A stretch of 64,000 bases of DNA from Leptolinea sp. HRD-7. Its GTDB lineage: Bacteria; Chloroflexota; Anaerolineae; Anaerolineales; Anaerolineaceae. The DNA lies in assembly GCA_024363285.1 (NCBI GenBank), contig AP024710.1, positions 186,001 to 250,000 of the forward strand. The letters run 5' to 3'. The notes below the pieces were generated by a model. It was not told where the DNA came from, did not search any database, and saw nothing but the letters and a program-made list of their open reading frames with translations. This document shows, one piece after another, positions 61,081 to 64,000 of the stretch (its first letter is position 1; each line of letters starts with the position of its first letter). Position numbers and translations under genes: made by a program.

Positions 61081-64000
61081 GCTAAGCCACCACCCGACAG
61101 GACAGACAGGTCTTCACCCAGGCCCAGCAGGTCAATTCCCATGCGCGGGGGTTTAACCCTTTCTTCATCCTTTCCGAAACGGATTATTTCTCCGTTGCTC
61201 ATTACGGCTTCCACACCCAACCCGAGGCTTTGCAGTTCTTTTACCAGAACCCGGAATGACGCGGGAATGCTCGGTTCTTCAATCGGTTCGCCTTTGACAA
61301 TTGCTTCGTAGGCATTTACACGACCCTGAACATCATCCGATTTAACGGTGAGCATCTCTTGCAGGGTGTAGGCGGCGCCATAAGCTTCCAGCGCCCAAAC
61401 TTCCATTTCTCCGAAGCGTTGCCCACCGAACTGTGCCTTACCGCCCAGAGGCTGTTGAGTGACCAGGCTGTAGGGGCCGGTCGAGCGGGCGTGCACTTTA
61501 TCTTCAACAAGGTGGTGCAACTTCAGCATCGTCATCACGCCGACAGTCACTGGCTGGTCATATGTGGAACCCGATTTGCCATCGCGCAGGATCTGCTTGC
61601 CAAGGATTGGCATAGGCTGACCGGATTCGACCATAAATGCCTGGGCGCGTTCACGAATTGTGTTGTCATCAAGACCGGTTGTATCCACTCCGAATGCCTC
61701 CAGCCATAATTTGAGGCATACGGTGATCGCCACCGGATCTTTATTTTCAGAATCTTCCACGGTGTGGTGAGAAGCAAAGTTAGTGATGGTATCGGGGTCA
61801 TACCCCTTTTCTCGCAGCCACTGTTCCACTACAGCCCGCCGCGCATACGCCGGATCAGTAGCCAGTTGACTGACATCGTAACCTTTTTCACCTAACCATT
61901 GTTCAAGGAAAAGCATGCGAACTTCGTCATCATCGCGGATACTTTCGGGGGAATAATCCTGGTCTTTCAACCAGTTCCACGCTTTCTCCGCGACTTCCTT
62001 CCACGCTTCATCAATTAACCACGCGCGGGAGAGTTCGGCTTCGATTTCTTTTTCATCGGCACCGTCAAATACCGGAGTTATGGCACGGAAACCCATTTGT
62101 TTGGCCGCCCATCCAAGATGTGTCTCGAGGATCTGGCCGATGTTCATACGGCCTGGAACACCAAGCGGGTTTAAGATGATGTCCACAGGATTTCCGTCTT
62201 CCAGATAGGGCATATCTTCGACAGGAACAACCCGTGATACCACACCTTTATTACCGTGACGGCCAGCCATTTTATCGCCCGCGGTGATCTTGCGGCGCTG
62301 AGCTACCGATACGCGGACCATCTTGTCAACACCGGCAGAAAGGTCGGTGTTATCTTCACGGGTGAACACTTTGACATCAACCACTTTACCGCGTTCACCG
62401 TGAGGCATGCGTAATGATGTGTCTTTTACGTCTCGAGATTTTTCTCCGAAGATGGCACGCAACAGGCGTTCTTCAGGAGTAAGTTCTTTTTCACCTTTGG
62501 GGGTAATCTTGCCGACCAGAATATCATTCGGGCCAACTTCGGCACCAATACGAATGATGCCAGATTCGTCCAAGTCTTTGATCGCGTCTTCACCCACGTT
62601 AGGGATATCGCGGGTAATCTCTTCAGGACCCAGTTTGGTATCGCGGGCTTCCACTTCATATTTCTCGATGTGAACCGAGGTGAAGCGGTCATCCTGCACC
62701 AGGCGTTCGCTGATCAGAATGGCGTCTTCAAAGTTGCCGCCTTCCCATGAGACAAAGGCAACGACCACGTTCTGTCCGAGTGCCAGGTTGCCCTGATTGG
62801 TAGAAGATGAATCAGCCAGGATGTGGCCTTTCTTCACCTTTTGACCTTTGACCACAGCGGGGCGTTGGTCGATGCAGGTACTCTGATTGGAGCGCTGGTA
62901 CTTGCGCAGGTTATAGGTCTTAACGCCATTGGCGGAGCGCATGATCACCTGACGGCCCGTAACAGAAATCACTTCACCATCTTCTTCTGCCACTACCACC
63001 TGCCCCGAATCCAGTGCGGCAAACTCTTCCATACCGGTGGAAATGATCGGAATATCCGGGCTCACCAACGGAACAGCCTGGGCCATCATGTTCGAGCCCA
63101 TCAACGCGCGGTTCGCGTCGTCATGCTCGAGGAAGGGGATCAACGCGGCGCTGATACCCACAACCTGGTTCGGCGCGACGTCCATGTAGTTGACGGCATC
63201 TGGCGACTGGATCACGAAGTCATTGTGGTGACGGCAGGTAATGTGCTCTTCCACAAATTCGGAGTGGCGATCGAGAACGGAATTCGCCTGGGCAATGATG
63301 AATTTATCTTCTGCATCCGCAGATAGGTATTCCACCTCATCCGTCACAAACGGGTAAACAAAGATAGTGCGGTTTAATTTGGCAATCGCCGGCAGCATCT
63401 CTTTTGTGATACGGTCGTCTTTTTTGGCGATGACCGTGCCCGATTCTGAGACCAGGTCTTCGCGCAGACGGCGGCCTTCCAGCTTTGGATCGGAAGAAGA
63501 CAGGGCTTTAGAGATGCGGCGGTACGGTGTTTCAATGAAGCCGTATTCATTCACCCGGGCGAATGACGCCAGACGTCCGATCAAACCGATGTTCGGGCCT
63601 TCCGGTGTTTCGATGGGGCAAATACGTCCGTAGTGTGAATGGTGAACATCGCGCACGTCAAACCCGGCACGTTCGCGGCGCAGACCGCCGGGACCCAGGG
63701 CAGACAGTGTGCGTTTATGCCGCAGTTCCGCCAGGGGGTTGGTTTGATCCATGAACTGTGACAACTGACTGCTGCCAAAGAATTCGCGCAACGCGGCCAC
63801 AACAGGCCGGATGTTGATCAGGGAAACGGGCGAAACCTGTTCCTGATCGCGAATGGACATACGCTCTTTAATTACGCGTTCCATACGGCGCATGCCGATG
63901 CGCAGTTTGTTCTGGATCAATTCGCCAACGGTTTTGACACGGCGGTTACCAAGATGGTCGATGTCGTCGCGTTCTTCTTTTTCGTTGTTGATCAGGATCA
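61077..64000 (-). CDS. rpoB: DNA-directed RNA polymerase subunit beta (C-terminal part, runs off the right edge)
   Basis: About 974 residues of the beta subunit are present; the start lies beyond the window, and the frame reads through to the edge ([16 protein letters not shown]). The rifampicin pocket is [16 protein letters not shown] then [13 protein letters not shown], with the drug-contact Asp, His and Ser at their wild-type places. [12 protein letters not shown] and the C-terminal [20 protein letters not shown] are standard. Between [11 protein letters not shown] and [14 protein letters not shown] (about 61615-62045) stands an insertion of about 130 residues with repeating WL...GYD units. 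rpoC does not follow; the next gene is rpsL. Confidence 0.97.
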   Translation of the reverse strand, partial: ILINNEKEERDDIDHLGNRRVKTVGELIQNKLRIGMRRMERVIKERMSIRDQEQVSPVSLINIRPVVAALREFFGSSQLSQFMDQTNPLAELRHKRTLSALGPGGLRRERAGFDVRDVHHSHYGRICPIETPEGPNIGLIGRLASFARVNEYGFIETPYRRISKALSSSDPKLEGRRLREDLVSESGTVIAKKDDRITKEMLPAIAKLNRTIFVYPFVTDEVEYLSADAEDKFIIAQANSVLDRHSEFVEEHITCRHHNDFVIQSPDAVNYMDVAPNQVVGISAALIPFLEHDDANRALMGSNMMAQAVPLVSPDIPIISTGMEEFAALDSGQVVVAEEDGEVISVTGRQVIMRSANGVKTYNLRKYQRSNQSTCIDQRPAVVKGQKVKKGHILADSSSTNQGNLALGQNVVVAFVSWEGGNFEDAILISERLVQDDRFTSVHIEKYEVEARDTKLGPEEITRDIPNVGEDAIKDLDESGIIRIGAEVGPNDILVGKITPKGEKELTPEERLLRAIFGEKSRDVKDTSLRMPHGERGKVVDVKVFTREDNTDLSAGVDKMVRVSVAQRRKITAGDKMAGRHGNKGVVSRVVPVEDMPYLEDGNPVDIILNPLGVPGRMNIGQILETHLGWAAKQMGFRAITPVFDGADEKEIEAELSRAWLIDEAWKEVAEKAWNWLKDQDYSPESIRDDDEVRMLFLEQWLGEKGYDVSQLATDPAYARRAVVEQWLREKGYDPDTITNFASHHTVEDSENKDPVAITVCLKLWLEAFGVDTTGLDDNTIRERAQAFMVESGQPMPILGKQILRDGKSGSTYDQPVTVGVMTMLKLHHLVEDKVHARSTGPYSLVTQQPLGGKAQFGGQRFGEMEVWALEAYGAAYTLQEMLTVKSDDVQGRVNAYEAIVKGEPIEEPSIPASFRVLVKELQSLGLGVEAVMSNGEIIRFGKDEERVKPPRMGIDLLGLGEDLSVLSGGGLA

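Noticed and set aside
1..64000. CRISPR arrays, tRNA and rRNA genes
   Set aside because: I saw no regularly spaced direct repeats, no cloverleaf-like segments and no rRNA blocks; gaps between genes are too short for most of these.

Overview
The window is a gene-dense, mostly minus-strand stretch of a bacterial chromosome, most likely from Chloroflexota class Anaerolineae. That placement is an inference from gene order and protein style (expanded complex I, ATP synthase b-delta fusion, archaeal-type ProRS, a DHH-CBS-poly(A)polymerase fusion, a large RpoB insertion). No 16S rRNA is present to confirm it, and I see no tRNA, rRNA or CRISPR.

Region 1 (1-7.5 kb) holds small housekeeping enzymes on both strands: an edge-truncated LmbE/PIG-L deacetylase, a tRNA nucleotidyltransferase fusion, a GNAT acetyltransferase, a methyltransferase, an aldo/keto reductase and a divergent second elongation factor G (EF-G2). 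Region 2 (7.5-13.6 kb) is the accessory part: an IS1182-like insertion sequence, an HD-GYP cyclic-di-GMP sensor, a 71-aa unknown protein and a GT87-type membrane protein. It is more AT-rich than the rest.

Region 3 (13.7-23.8 kb, minus) reads, in transcription order, murE, MBOAT acyltransferase, AlgJ/AlgX-like protein, a MazG-like pyrophosphohydrolase, a LOG-family protein, proS, an unknown helical-repeat protein, then rpsO and pnp. Tight spacing suggests murE through the helical-repeat gene form one operon that links peptidoglycan precursor synthesis to polymer O-acetylation. Region 4 (23.9-35.3 kb, minus) is bioenergetic: nuoA-H-J-K-L-M-M-N, then atpZ-atpB-atpE-atpF/H. Complex I has two NuoM genes and a lengthened NuoL lateral helix, while the peripheral subunits (NuoB-G, I) lie elsewhere. 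The ATP synthase cluster has only Fo and a b-delta fusion; the F1 genes are not here. Region 5 (35.4-39.4 kb) has an orphan polytopic membrane protein, a HAD hydrolase and a MazG with a remnant methylase domain.

Region 6 (39.4-64 kb, minus) is the large ribosomal block: rpoB (partial), rpsL-rpsG-fusA-tuf-rpsJ, then the S10, spc and alpha clusters through rpsI. Three deviations stand out. rpoC does not follow rpoB, infA is missing between map and rpmJ, and rpsJ is separated from rplC by a 314-bp regulatory gap. Strong sigma-70-like promoters built into the stop codons of the preceding genes (rpoB to rpsL, nuoN to atpZ, map to rpmJ) show how this compact genome separates operons. The atpZ and murE transcripts look leaderless or nearly so.
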